Shown: positions 18,871 to 30,750, numbered from the stretch's first letter. The stretch: DNA of 64,000 nt from Malaya genurostris (GCF_030247185.1 NC_080570.1:149824641-149888640); one strand, 5' to 3'. The notes: generated by a model from the letters alone, not told the origin. Program-made: numbers and translations.

Positions 18871-21260
18871 AGTTCTACTTCCCTTGTCAGCTAGTAACTT
18901 GATTTTAATACTTTAAAGAAGTCAACAAAAAAAATAGTTACGATAAAAGTAGATAAGCTTAACAAAATTTCAAAAAATGGCTGTAGTTTCTGTATGTCTC
19001 AATAATCGATTGGTCAATGTATGGCACTTTTGTAGAACTAATTTGATACTATTATTTTGCTGAAGGAAGTATGTTAATACGTTGAGGCGTTTAAGAGTTA
19101 TGCAATATTTTTGAGATTTTTGAAGGTATTTTTAAAACTAATTTAAATAAGTTAAAAAAATAACACCCTTCCAAATTTCTCTTAAATTTTTACTTAGATT
19201 ATGACCTTTCATGAACCGCATAGGATACATTTTTATCGATCTGGCATCTAATGAATATTGATATTTGAAGTTTGACTAGTTTTGATGAAAAAGTGATCAT
19301 AACTTTTTACTGGTAGCTCATATGAAAAAGCTTTGTTGAGCAAAATTATGCACAATGATCAGTTGAACAACTCCTCTAAAGACAACTTTTCGGTAGAACG
19401 TTTCACAAAAAAGTTAAAACAAAAAAAGTAATTTTTCAGGAGCCACCCTACTTTTACTCGGGAAAATTGATGTAACTCGATAAAATGAAAAGCTAGAGAG
19501 GTGCTTTTTTCAGTAAAGCTGCCGAAAATAAAATTTCCTACAACTTTATTGTACAGCATAATCATTCTTGAGCTCAATTAAGAAAGTTAGATTTCAGATT
19601 TTAATCTAAATGAGGACCACCCTAGTAACTTTTTCAATGTAATATTAATAACAAATATTCCCAAATTAATCCAGTTGAAAAAAAAATTCTTGAATAAAAC
19701 TTACCATGTTGTCTATAAGAAAAAGGAGCGTCATTTGATTACAAACAACTTTTGTGAAGACACCAACTACAAAAAACCAATATTTAATAGTGAAAATATT
19801 TTGACGGAATATAAACTCGTTATTCGGAGGATAAAAAAAAATCAACAAATAAATTTGAATGTAGATGGCATAAGGACAACAGGAATCTATGAAACCAGTA
19901 AAGCTCATAATTGTTACTTTTCAACCGGGGGAAAAATCTTATAAGGCACAAATCTCCCAGTAACTAGGGAAACGTGCCACTTGAGCCAATTAGTTTTGAT
20001 TATGATATGTTCTAAGAGCGTGCAACTAAAACATGACTACAACTGATTTTAGGAATTTGCAGATATACAGATCAATCTGCAGGACTGGCATCTCTGGCCA
20101 AGACTTTGCTTTATACTCACACGGAACCGAAAAAACTACCTAATTTGGAGTACTTTCCATCATCCAAATCTGAAATCTGAAATCCAAATCTGTTGAATAA
20201 GCAAATGCGAAAATATACTGAAAAGTGAGTATTATCTGCTCAAGAGTACGTTGTTTTCACTCAACTGTCGAGTTGTAATGAAACAGATTCACATAGAATA
20301 CGGTTTACTTTATTTCTGCTTATTCAACGAAACTCTTGTTGTTCTATGGTTTCACTCTTTTTGTTTCGGCAACAATGAAAAGAGTAAAAGAAAGAAAAAT
20401 TTCAATCTTACTCAAAATAAAGTAAAGTGGAATAACAAGTACTTTTTATTTTGTGTGTAGTTATTTTTAAAGAAATAATTGTCAGCATGGCCAGTAGGTC
20501 GCGTATAATCACTTGTCTCGCGCTCTGCGTATTACATTTCTCTCCATGCTCTCTCGCATATGTACAAAATGACTCTCGATGGGCCGGGTGGCCAGAAAAG
20601 TTTCGATACTTTCGGTCAGAAGTTTGACTACATCAATCGATCGAATGGGATTGACATATATAAGCATAAAATGTGTCTCCATCCGATAAAGCTACCGCTT
20701 GTTTGGCAGCCTTGCTGCGTGGATTTTATTTCTCTCTCATTTTTCGTAACGTTGTCAGGAAACTGGAGCAGAAAAAAATGGCGCGTGCATAGAAATCGAC
20801 TTACCTTCACAAAAATAACATTCACTTCATTTTTATCGCGACAACACCTATGTTTTTATGCACTAATCGCATCTGAATTAAATTATCTAGACATAGCCAG
20901 GATAGATTTTTGATGCATGCCTTTCATGGCGAGATATTCAATGAACAAGTTGAAAGTTGCCGTTTTCAGGTATGCAAATCTTCCTTCTGAAAAAAGACTT
21001 TCCCGACCGCTAGAGTCAATGAATCATTCTGATTCTGAAATTTCCACAGAATAATCTAAACTACTTTTCTAAGAGGTTGTCAGTTGGGTTTTTTGAAATT
21101 TGTCACCGTTTCTGAGAAAATCAGACACCCTAAAACACACTGACCTTAGCCCTTAACGTTCAGTTTTACCGTCAGTTTTTCGTCAACCCGAGTCGAAACG
21201 GAATTTGAACTCATTTAAATCGTCCGAAATTGGTGCACAATTTTGCCCACAGTAATTTTT
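18871..21260. other. AT-rich non-coding DNA with MITE fragments
   Basis: Contains cacacggaaccgaaaaaact at 20119 and following, similar to the element end at about 21895. A short block, ctagggaaacgtgccacttg (19967-19986), recurs inverted near 26484-26530. Open frames at 19666-19944 on both strands and at 20560-20913 plus have no recognisable motif. Nothing else can be assigned. Confidence 0.35.
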
Positions 21261-21765
21261 TTTTTGAGTTGAGGAATGAAGCTGTCAAAATTTGAACAAT
21301 TTTTGTTCAAAAAAAGGTAAAAGGAAAACTTTTCGTCAAAATTTGACTGAGTTCAACTTAAATTTTGAATTCCATTTATTCAAGATAAAACATCGTTATT
21401 TCTCTCATGGTAACCGGATAAAAAAACCGCTTAAGTTGTTGTCTGCTTGTTCTTGCAAAAAAATGTATTTAACAAATTTTGGCATTGCGAAATCCGCGTT
21501 CGATTTTTGCTCTCAATATTTTTATCCGGTTTCTACATTCAAAAATACTGAAACTAGCTTTCGAAACTAAGTTGCACCAATCCGACTTTTGCAGTCAGCC
21601 GTTCATTATTTTAAACCATGAGTGGAATAACGATGTACTATCGTGAATGAATGGAACTCAAAATTTTAGTTGAACTCTTCAAATTTTGACTAGAAGTTTT
21701 CCTATTTTAAACGAAAATTATTCAAATCTTGACAGCTTCATTCCCCAACTCAAAAAATGAATATC
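21261..21765. mobile_element. Fold-back element with arms of about 110 bp
   Basis: Left arm 21261-21375 (ttgagttgaggaatgaagct, gtcaaaatttgaacaatttt, ttttcgtcaaaatttgactg) is inverted at 21650-21765 (tcaaattttgactagaagtt, ttgacagcttcattccccaa). The loop has no convincing coding capacity. Probably a MITE. Confidence 0.75.
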
Positions 21766-21894
21766 TGTGGCAAAGATTGGGCACCAATTTTTTCCAGTTT
21801 TGGCAAAAAAATATTTTTATAAACGATCTTATTTTTGCAAAATCCGTGTCCGACTTAACTTTGGACTTAAAAATATTTTTTTCGAAACAACCTA

Positions 21895-22930
21895 CACGGA
21901 AACGCAAAACTACCTAATTTTTTATATTTTCCACCTAGCTTCGGAGTTTAGCAATTCCAGAAATGCATGGCAGATCATAGGACTCGACCTTCTCCGATTT
22001 GGATGAAACTTTGCACATGGCTTCAGTATGGCAAACCATAAGTTTTGAACCGATTGAGAGGTCAATCCGACTCACGACTGATTTTTAAAAATTCATTTTT
22101 TTTCATTTTGAAATTATTGAAAAAAAAATCAGTGTATATATTTTTTTTCAGTGTATATATTTTTTAGACTGCCCCATTGATTCCCTACAACTTGTTCCTG
22201 GACGCCATTTTTGTACGATGAACGGTTTCCGAATTACAACGAGACCCGTAAACTGTTTTAGCTGTAATTTCTTCATTTTTAAAAAGGCACGGATTGGATA
22301 TCCATCAATCTGTAGGTTTTAATAACAGCTTTAAAACAAAAAATTATCAAAAAACAAATTAAAACCATGCTTTTTTTTATTTAACTTTTTCGGATTATTT
22401 TGTAATTATTGAGAAAAAAATCAGAAATTTTTTTCAGTGTATATTTTTTTTAGAGTGGCCAATCAATTCCCTACAACTTCTTCCAAATACATACGCCCTT
22501 TTTAAAAATTAGTCGTGAGTCGGAATGACCTCTCAATCGGTTCAAAACTTATGGTTTGCCATACTGAAGCCATCTGTAAAGTTTCATCCAAATCGGAGAT
22601 GGTCGATTCTGATTTTGTCACTTTTTCTTCTACTCATTCCTGGAATTGCTCAGTTCCGTCCAATAACCTAATTTCAGGTGAAGTTGTTCTACACGCTCAA
22701 TAAACATAACTCAAGATTTGAGCTGCGATCACTCAAAGTTGATAAACTAGAACGATGAGTCAAAATTTGCCTATCGCATTAAATTAATTTATTCAAATGT
22801 TTCAAAACTGATGAATTTTTACTCCAAACAGGAAGCAAATTTCAACGGTTGAGTCGAATTGACTCTTTTTCCTACTCAAAATTAGGTAAAAATAAGTCAA
22901 ACAAATGAGTAGTTTACATTAACCGTGTAG
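21895..22930. mobile_element. Composite fold-back element, arms about 190 bp
   Basis: The left arm 21911-22105 (caattccagaaatgcatggc, ggcttcagtatggcaaacca, cgattgagaggtcaatccga) is inverted at 22497-22680 (ggaatgacctctcaatcggt, atggtttgccatactgaagc). Short outer ends tacacggaaacgcaaaacta and, inverted, agtttacattaaccgtgtag lie at about 21895 and 22930. The loop holds a direct duplication (22095-22205 and 22370-22490). Non-coding. Confidence 0.7.
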
Positions 22931-23017
22931 TTTTGTTTGAAACAATCAAGCTGCAGTTTGAACCATTCGCTTTTTGATTTTACGAAATCTTGGCAAAAAA
23001 ACAAATTTCGGGATGAA

Positions 23018-23408
23018 ATCATGAGCATGAACTAAGCGAGGCACCTCTCGCCGATGATAACGCAAATAGGTGAATAATTTGTCGCTTATTTGTTGCTAAT
23101 TAGTTAGGATAGTTTCGAATTTGTTGCTCAATTTATTTTTTATTTTTTTGAGTATTTCGCTAAGTACCGTAACTAATTAGCAACAAATTATTCACTGGGC
23201 TTCGATTTGTTTTGGAGAATATTTGGGAGATGAGCTTGCTCATTTTTTTGTGTACTTCGCTAAGTTAGCGAAACTTAGCGAAGTACACAAAAAAATGAGC
23301 AACAAATTCAAAATTACCGTAACTAATTAGAAACATATTAGCAACAAATTATTCACCTATTTGCGTTATCATCGGCGAGAGGTGCCTTACTAAGTTCATG
23401 CTCATAAT
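23018..23408. mobile_element. MITE with 63-bp terminal inverted repeats
   Basis: The left end 23018-23080 (atcatgagcatgaactaagc, gaggcacctctcgccgatga, taacgcaaataggtgaataa) is inverted at 23346-23408 with only a few differences. An internal near-perfect hairpin lies at 23243-23309 (gtgtacttcgctaagttagc, then gaaacttagcgaagtacac). A partial relative lies at 6180-6705. No coding capacity. Confidence 0.88.
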
Positions 23409-23414
23409 CTGTGG

Positions 23415-23650
23415 CGGCCAAGTAAAGCGATGCATGCTTGGATTTTCTAGTAAATTGGGCAGTTTCTACATGTGTTTTCATTCTGCAGAGTAGTTCAATT
23501 GGCCAAACAATTTCCCCGGTTAGGAGCTAGCTACGGGTTCGAGTCCCGTCTTTGTGGTATCATTTTTCGCGATTTTCATTACATAGTTGCATTCGCATGT
23601 CATTTTTTAAATCTGTTTTTCCCAGTAGACGTTGGAAATACTTCACCTGG
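23415..23650 (+). mobile_element. tRNA-derived SINE, copy 1
   Basis: About 23483-23557 resembles a tRNA: an A-box-like tagttcaattgg and a B-box gggttcgagtccc (23534-23546). The body continues gattttcattacatagttgc and attcgcatgtcattttttaa. The same order recurs at 59945-60164 and, inverted, at 59187-59362. It would be transcribed by RNA polymerase III and moved by a LINE. The tRNA part is too diverged to be a functional tRNA gene. Confidence 0.75.
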
Positions 23651-24990
23651 TTGATTTTAAATTGGCCTAATTTTATAAAAAACTGAATAATATGTTTAAT
23701 AATCATACCATAACTAATAACGTTCAAATTAATAGCAAGAACAACAGATAGAAGTCGTTGCTTAAGAAATTGCTTTATGTACACGCAGAATAATATCGAT
23801 TGTTTAAAATAACATAATGATCAATTGACTATCGAACCAGAATTAAAAATAGTTGTTTTAAGCCCAGAAGCCATAGAGCTGAATGAAAGGGCTCTTTTTA
23901 AATATTTGCGTCGTTGCAGATTTACTGCCAATGAGGCGGCACTAACGAGAGCGAAATAAAAAATGCACGATCGCAGAATTGCACACGGTGCGAATTAAAT
24001 CAATTAGGCGAAATCTTCAAAATAAAAAATTTCGATTTGTTTATTCCACTGATAGAAAATATCGCTATTAGTTCTACGCGATAAATTTACTGGTTCTGAA
24101 AAACGAGTAATTAAATCACTTCGATTATTATGGAATTTTCTTCGAATGCGCATTCAATGATTCTTGATCTAAATTTTGATCCTGAATTCAGGACCGGAAA
24201 TCTGGAAAAACTGATTGTGAATTTTGACTCTGAATTCGGAAATGGGACTCTAGACCAGGATTCAATATATGAATTCTCTATCTGAATCTTGGACCTGATT
24301 TCTGGAACTAAAATGTGACTGTACTAATATCAATATTGAACACCTTACAAACGCTACTCACACGCACAATCATGTGAACAGAAACGATCCTAGACCCGTG
24401 AAGCCCGCACTAAATGTTTTGACGATAAACACGAATCGGCTGGCACCGGCTACTTCGATTAACCTTCGGCAGTAAAATTACCAAACAAGCAAAAATCGCC
24501 CATCGGAGCAAGGGAAGGGAGAAGGACGAGGTCCAAAGGGTAATTTGTTAAGTTTTTAATTAACATATGCAAAAAAGGGCACTGCCGCCGAATGTTACGA
24601 CCATCAGCTCGCTGCTGCAAATTTCAGCGATAATCGTGCGCCATCCAGCCGTTAAAAAGTTTTAATGAACAAATGACTGTACCTGCCTCCGCCTCCGCCT
24701 GCGTTGTTTTAACCGGCCCAGCTTTCGGGATGTCGGGAGAAGCTTGTTAAAACTTTGCTATTAGATCAGCCAGTAAAATTGTTTCCAATTTATTATCTTT
24801 GACTTCGGTGCTGAACGAGCTCGCTAGCTTAGTGCGGCGAAAACCGAAATGTCGAAAGGTTAGTTCAGCATAAATTCAAAACAAGGCAAATGGTGTGGAT
24901 GAGCCAAATGTGATTTGTGATCAATTTGATTGGAATTTAGTGCGAATTTTTTTTTGTTTTTGATCCTAAATGTTTGTGAATTATCTACTG
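23651..24990. other. Non-coding stretch with a short gaattc-type array
   Basis: 24160-24310 contains the low-complexity words of the 16-17 kb array (aattcaggaccggaaatctg). 24400-24880 is richer in GC and appears single-copy, possibly host regulatory DNA. No coding region can be supported. Confidence 0.35.
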
Positions 24991-24994
24991 TTCT

Positions 24995-25200
24995 TATTCT
25001 TACGTCTCGTCTTCGAGTCATCACTGCATTAGCAGTCTATGTTGAACTGGTAACACCACCTAACGGTTTAACACGAACCGCTAAACAGACGTATAGTAAA
25101 TTGTATTTACAAAATCGTTTCAAATATTCTTCAAATAGCAGCCATTAGGTGTTAGCAGTTCAACATAGACTGCTAATGCACTGATTGGTCGAAGACGAAA
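24995..25200. repeat. Hairpin repeat family H, copy 2 (best preserved)
   Basis: Left arm cgtctcgtcttcgagtcatc, actgcattagcagtctatgt, tgaactgg; right arm gttagcagttcaacatagac, tgctaatgcactgattggtc, gaagacgaaat. The two arms fold into a long imperfect hairpin with a loop containing aaattgtatttacaaaat. Non-coding. Confidence 0.8.
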
Positions 25201-27026
25201 TATAAAGTAAACTAAATAAATGGTGTTTATTTAAATTTTTAGCTTTTCTGCATTCCAGCACTCATGTGTGCATTGAAATAAACGAAAATTTGAGAGAATA
25301 AGCAACAGAAAAAATCCCAGTAGGGTTGTATGTCTCTTTCGATCATACTGAAAAGGGGGGAAAACCCTCCCGCATCAGCAATGATCGATTATTGTTCAAT
25401 TCGTGTCGTGAAATTTTTCGGTTCAATTTCCGATTCCCTCCGCCCGTCCGCCACTTTTCCCAGAAGACTTATATGGCTTGTTTACTAGCAGCAACAGTAA
25501 CAGCAGCAGCATCAGTCTGGATTCGTCGTGATACCAAGTTTTTCTCGCTTTCTTTTACACTCTGTCTCCAGTTCCCTCCAGTCCTCTCCCCCGCGGACGC
25601 TCCCCCAGGGGGAAAGCCGGCAGCCCTTGGAACCGTCACTAATGGGACAGCAAACGAAATAAAATCAACAATTTTATTCAATCAAGAGCAGCATCTATTT
25701 GCTGTTGGCGCTAGTTGGAAACGCGCGAACAAATAGTACTACGTAATCAATCAATTCGTCGGTCAAATAAGCACTAGTTCGGTGAGGTGAAAGGGGAAGG
25801 TGGGTACGAGTGAACCAGAAGAAGGAAGATGAACATTAATCAAAGTGTGAAGAGATGTAGGCGTTGGTGGAAGCAACTCCCGGTCGGGATGAAAGACAGG
25901 CCGAATGTTCAAATGCCTGTTTAAAAGCTTCTCGAAGCTTTCGATCTTCCAAATTTCAAATATGTGAATTTTAACAAATGTCTGAAAAAGTTTCCTTCTA
26001 ATCCGGTGCTTCGTAAACAAAAATATTGTGGTTCTAATTGCCAAATAACAAGTTTTTGAACTCCTAACTGAAAGGATTCGTGAAATCAGTAAAACCGTAG
26101 CATTAGTCCTAGGAAATGTTCCTTACGCCTAAAATTGACTAGAAAGTCTGTTTAAAAAAAATCGAGCTTTCCGTTTCACAGCTTTTATTTGCTCTCATAT
26201 CTGAAAAACTCATCTCTTTACATACTTAAACATTTGCAGGGTCCGTTAAATTTTGATTTAACTGTAATTTTTCATACGAATAAGCATCTCTCACCCAGCA
26301 AGCAATGTTCGAAAAAAAATGACTCACAAGTTTTTCACTGAAAATTCCGACATATACCAGGTGACACCTAGTACTATCGGCGCACTAACAAAATTTTCCA
26401 ATCAATAATTTTAATCAATATTTTCCTTTTTTTCGGTGAGAGACATTATTATCTGAGAATACCCAGGAATCAAAATCAGAACTAATCAAGGCACAAGTGG
26501 CACGTTTTTCCAGTTATTTGGAGGGAACGTGTCACTCGTGAGTCAATCGGCTCTCATTCTGATTCGTTGATAGTTTGGATTGGTGGATGTGCCGTGTAAA
26601 ATACTGTAAAAACCAACTCAAACCCAAGTGCCCAAGAAATTCCATGCTTTACCGCGGGGAACCCTATCCCGAAGCGCTTTTAGTATATCAAAAACAAAAT
26701 AAAGAATTCGAGCAATTTCATATGAAATCGTGTATAGCATCGAGCTTTCTGTTTAATTTTAACACATTTATTTTTCAGTTGTAAAAATAACATCAAAAAT
26801 AGGAGGAGGAACAAAAACGTCAAAATTTTGCTCGCGTATCACGAAAATCGGTCCTACTCGCTAGAAATGATCGGGTATGGAAATTAATAAACTTGAACAC
26901 AGGGCGTTATCCAATTCAAAATAAAAATCGTTCTCGATCCGAACTCGAAACTTGTTTTCCTAAGCCTAAACCCGACCTGTACCCGTTTAAAAATAAAAAT
27001 TTCTATCCAAATCGGATCCTAATCCG
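25201..27026. other. Apparently single-copy DNA with GC-richer core
   Basis: 25330-25760 is richer in GC, with cagcagcagcatcag near 25502 and ctcccccgcggacgctcccc near 25588. A frame is open at 25326-25736 (plus) but shows no domain. 26484-26530 repeats, inverted, the gtgccacttg block of 19967-19986. Host regulatory DNA is possible. No gene can be assigned. Confidence 0.35.
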
Positions 27027-27493
27027 CAGTGGTGTCTCGTGACAAAATGACTAGTTGTGCACTGCGTATGTGGTATGATAGCAGATGTAACAGTTCGTTG
27101 CAAGTGAAAAAGTGAAAACTAAAGATTGAGGGATGGAGATTCGCTTGTGTTTTTCAATGCAATGAGATAACGATATACTCTCGGATGGGATTTTTTTATT
27201 AAACAAACAAATCTCAGAGCTCAGCTGTGTTTCTCTTCTTGAATCTGTGCTGTATCTCATGTGCACGAAAAAGACACTAACACAGCGACAACAGATACTT
27301 GAAATTTTATGTCTGATGTATATGAGATGCGTGTAAATACACGCAATTTCGGTGCGATCCAACCTGTTTTTATCGAATAAATAAAGAATCCAGAAAAATA
27401 ATTGAATTTCGATGGGGTTGGGGACGCAGTTCATTCCTTCAATTCGACCGGTTGTGCAGTGCACGAGGTGCACATGAGGATGAGACGCCACTG
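27027..27493. mobile_element. hAT-like MITE (copy 2), 467 bp
   Basis: The left end cagtggtgtctcgtgac and the inverted right end cagtggcgtctcatcctcat match the 213-bp copy at 378-590, as do the subterminal words gtgcacctcgtgcactgcac. The flanking 8-mers (ctaatccg and attattat) differ, so no target duplication remains. The minus-strand frame at 27051-27491 (146 aa) is simply the element read through and has no transposase motif. Confidence 0.72.
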
Positions 27494-27639
27494 ATTATTA
27501 TTAAAGGAATGAGAATCAAACAATCTAAATTAGCAAAAGTAAGATTTTTTTAGTTGTCTCAAAAAATAACTAACTTAAATTAGAAAATCAACTAATTTTC
27601 TCGCCAAAATGCTGATTTCGGTCTTACCGTGTAAATATA

Positions 27640-27725
27640 TTATTGCGTAATTGGAGCATTTGAACCGCATATGGCAAAGAAAGGAAATTTGTTTCAACAA
27701 GACAACGCACCGTGTCACAAATCAA
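27640..27725 (+). pseudogene. Mariner transposase fragment (second catalytic Asp block)
   Basis: The frame at 27671 reads MAKKGNLFQQDNAPCHKS, the block around the second catalytic Asp. The sequence just before it (gcgtaattggagcatttgaa) resembles that at 29405-29425, where a mariner C-terminus follows. The two pieces may be one old mariner split by later insertions. Confidence 0.65.
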
Positions 27726-28616
27726 TTTTGCGAATTGTCCACTTTTCGCTGTATTTTGCTCCAATGCAAACGACCAGTAGCAGGATGACGCATTCGATCT
27801 TCTTTGAAGGGAATTTGGCTCCGCGAACGTCTCGATACGAAATTAAATACGAAACTAAATTCTGGAGACTGGAACTGGAACTGAGCTCTGGATCTGAACT
27901 AACCGGTATGATAGATTTACATAGTGTAGTTCTTTGGGGATATATTAAAAGTTTTAAAATTAACTGTTCGGAGCATTTTCCGCGAACGCGAAGCAACCAA
28001 ATGCTGGCTTTATTCGCACTCGTTTGGTGTGAATTTTGCGCTGTAAAAATTGTACAAAGCTTATCAAATTATACTAGATATGCACTAAACTGATGGTTTC
28101 TATCTCCGATTGGCAAAGAAGCAATCTTTATAGTTCTTCAGATAACATTTGGAGCCATTAGAAGGGCTGTTTTGGCATAATGTTCCTCATCGTTGTCCAC
28201 TTTTCTTTTTATGTTGATTCAATGTAAACGACCAACAGCAGGATGATGCAATTGATTTTATTCGGAGGGAAACTGGCTCTGCGAACGTTCCGCAACTGAT
28301 TCAATACGAAACTGAATTCTTGAGACTGAAACTGGAACTAAGCTCTGGATCTGAACCAACTAGCTTTGTATAATTCTTTGTGAATATATCAATAATTCTA
28401 AAAACAATCGATTTATAGAAATCGGAAAATGTTGAAGCTCAAGAACCAAACAGACTCAGAATTCAGTTGTAATTTAATTCTAGAACTGAATTCTCAATTT
28501 GAATTCCGAAATCCAGTTCCAGAATTCAGTTCCAGCCTTAATTCTGAAACAGAATTTTAAAGCTAATTTTTAAACCTGAAATTAAGTACAAAATTCAGGT
28601 GAACCAGTAAATGTTA
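27726..28616. repeat. Fragments of the giant fold-back family plus gaattc-type words
   Basis: 27740-27830 and 28195-28290 are related to each other (gcaaacgaccagtagcagga and gtaaacgaccaacagcagga) and to the arms of the inverted repeat at 41.4-44.3 kb (gcaaacgactagcagctg). 28290-28610 is low-complexity gaattcagttcc-type sequence. The frame at 27671-28093 crosses these and is not a gene beyond its first residues. Confidence 0.55.
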
Positions 28617-29401
28617 TACCTTATGATCCAAAAAGAACCGGAATTTACACAAAGAAGTTGAAAAATTTTCGTGTGGCGATTTTTATCATGGATGCAAATT
28701 TAGAACAACGTGCGTGCATCAAATTTTGTGTTGCAAATGGATTTATGTGTTCCGAAACATTGAAAATGTTAGAAAAAGCCTTTGGTGAATCGTGTCTAGG
28801 AAAAACACAGGCATACGAGCGGTATAAACGCTTCAAAGGTGGTCGTACAAGCTTGGATCGTGATGAGATTCCTAGCCGCCCAACAACATCTGTTACTGAA
28901 GAAAACATTGAATCGGCGAAGCAAATCGTGTTGCAAAATCATTGTTGGGCATCTCTTATGGATCAGCCGAATACATTTTAACTGATGTTTTGGGTTTGAA
29001 ACGCGTCGCTTCTCGGCTGGTGCCAAAAAGCTGAATTTCATTCAAAAACAGCGTCGTGTTGATGTGGCCAAAGAGATGATTTCCAACGCAGATATCATCA
29101 ACCAAGCACCGTACTCTTCAGATATGACCCCGTGTGACTTTTTCCTCTTCCCTAGACTCAAATTGCCATTGCGGGGAACGCGTTTTGAGACCATAGAGAC
29201 CATAAAAGAGAATTCGCTGCGTGAACTAAAGGCCATTCCCTCGGCGGCCTATAAAACTTGTATGGAAAATTGGATCAAGCGTTGGCATGCATGTATTGCC
29301 GCAGGAGGAGAGTACTTTTAAGGCGATAATAAAGAAATTTATTAAAAATTGAAATTGTGCGTTTTTTAATAAGATTCCGGTTCTTTTTTGATCATAAGGT
29401 A
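28617..29401 (+). mobile_element. Internally deleted mariner element with TIRs and TA duplication
   Basis: The left repeat ccttatgatccaaaaagaac, continuing cggaat (28619-28644), is inverted at 29374-29399 with one mismatch in 26. TA lies on both sides (28617-28618 and 29400-29401), the expected mariner target. The body is 0.78 kb against about 1.3 kb for intact members. The missing part is the middle of the transposase. Confidence 0.9.
28688..29321 (+). pseudogene. Mariner transposase, internally deleted and frameshifted
   Basis: The N-terminus (28688 onward, MDANLEQRACIKFCVANGF) is the helix-turn-helix region that binds the terminal repeats, followed by GKTQAYERYKRFKGGRTSL. Stops and frameshifts appear after about 28975. 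Around 29095 the sequence jumps to the C-terminal third: APYSSDMTPCDFFLFPRLKL, then WIKRWHACIAAGGEYF and a stop near 29321. The last catalytic Asp (PCDFFLF) is retained, but the segment with the first two is deleted. The product would be inactive, although fragments might still bind DNA. AATAAAG follows the stop at about 29329. Confidence 0.88.
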
Positions 29402-29404
29402 CAG

Positions 29405-29560
29405 CGTTATTGGAGCGTTTGAATTCTAAAATGTCAAAGAAACAAAACTACATGAATTGAACTGGCTGTTCTACAAAAATAATATTGAAATGTCAGAGCG
29501 GCGCTGGAATGATGGCGTTGCTCTTGATGGAGATTACGTTGATGAATAAAGTTAATTCAG
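29405..29560 (+). pseudogene. Mariner transposase C-terminal fragment
   Basis: MSERRWNDGVALDGDYVDE followed by a stop (29489-29548) matches the mariner C-terminal pattern of R-W-n-x-G-I-x-L-x-G-D-Y. The stretch before it parallels 27650-27680. It adjoins the right TA of the mariner at 28617-29401, so that element may have inserted in it. Confidence 0.6.
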
Positions 29561-29590
29561 AACCAAAAAAAATCGTAATCTTTTTTTTAT

Positions 29591-30750
29591 AGACTGTCCC
29601 AGAAAGTATGGACGCAACCAAAAACCGTTGCCATTTCGCAATGGTTCAGAATTTGTTAATTTTTATGGCTACGTCCTGTTGTTTACACTCTTCTCTAACC
29701 ACTTGTGCAGTTGTTCATTCGTTTTCATTAGTTTGTTTCGAAATGCGTGGACTTTCAGCAGAACAACGTCGAAAAATTGTGTACAAATGGTGCACAGAAG
29801 GCGGACTGTCACTGAGAAAGATAGCAAAAATGGAAGGAGTAGGTGAAAAAGCCGTGCGAAATGCAATCAGGAAGTTCGGTGGTTATCCTCAGGATAAACC
29901 GAAAATGGGTCGAAAAAAAGGGCCTGCTAACCCTCAGTTGGATGAACGTATACTGAAGGCGTTCGAGCAAAAGAAGGAGGTTTCAGTTCGGGATGTGGCC
30001 AAAAAAGTGGGCACTTCGAATTCAAATGTTCTTCGTGCTAAAGAACGTTTGAATCTTCGAACCTATAAGAAGCAGAAACAACCAAAACGTAGTCCGAAAC
30101 AAGAAGCATCGATCAGGCCGAGGGTTCGAAAGCTGTACAATACGACTCTTGCTGGAAATGTGAACTGCATAATCATGGACGACAAAACCTACGTGAAACT
30201 CGATTACAAATCATTGCCGAGACCACTATATTATACGGTGCGAGAAGGGCAAGTTTTAAACCAGTCCGAGACATAGATCGAAGTCGTAGAATTTGGTAAG
30301 AAAGCTATGGTCTGGCAAGCAATTTGTAGCTGCGGTAAGATTTCGAAACCCTTCATCATCACCACTGCTTCAATGAACAGCGAAATATACATCAAGGAAT
30401 GTTTACAAAAACGACTTATACCCATAATTCGAAGCCACAGGGATCCTGTTGTCTTCTGGCCAGATCTTGCTTCTTGCCACTACTCGAAATCAACGGCAGT
30501 ATGGTATACTACCCAAAATGTCACTTTCGTCCCAAAAGACATGAATCCACCAAATTGCCCACAACTTCGACAAATTGAGGAGTTTTGGGCATTAACGAAG
30601 GCACATGTTAGGAAACATGTCTCGGCAGCCGAAAACAGTTCGAAAAAGATCGGAAACAAGTGTCAAAACTTGTCGCCAAGAATTCTGTACGGAATTTAAT
30701 GAGGAACGTTCGCAAGAAGGTCGGCCAGCTAGTCTACAATAAAATAAAAA
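29591..30750 (+). mobile_element. DD37E Tc1/mariner-type transposon, right end missing
   Basis: The left terminal repeat agactgtcccagaaagtatg, continuing gacgc (29591-29615), starts the element. No inverted counterpart follows the transposase. The only other copy of that 25-mer in the window is a perfect inverted one at 52023-52047. The element is thus truncated on the right and cannot be excised as it stands. Confidence 0.8.
29743..30745 (+). pseudogene. DD37E transposase with one stop and one frameshift
   Basis: I take the start as ATG 29743 (MRGLSAEQRRKIVYKW); the upstream Met at 29608 lies in the leader. Two helix-turn-helix segments bind the ends (LSLRKIAKMEGVGEKAVRNA and VSVRDVAKKVGTSNSNVLRA), followed by a basic QKQPKRSPK linker. 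The catalytic triad is D (CIIMDDKTY), D (VFWPDLASCHY) and E (QIEEFW), with 37 residues between the last two. That is the DD37E spacing known from mosquito elements. A TAG at 30274-30276 interrupts the frame, which resumes in register (FGKKAMVWQAICSCG). A one-base shift near 30640 moves the C-terminus (VRNLMRNVRKKVGQLVYNK) into the next frame. Nearly intact but inactive. Confidence 0.9.

Noticed and set aside
23483..23557. Possible functional tRNA gene
   Set aside because: The B box is good, but the acceptor and anticodon stems do not pair convincingly, and the same body sequence follows in three copies, so it is a SINE.
27051..27491. Minus-strand 146-aa frame
   Set aside because: Spans the second hAT-like MITE almost end to end; no transposase motif.
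29608..29742. N-terminal extension of the DD37E transposase from Met 29608
   Set aside because: The stretch is hydrophobic and cysteine-rich, unlike transposase N-termini, and overlaps the terminal repeat region; ATG 29743 starts a typical DNA-binding domain.
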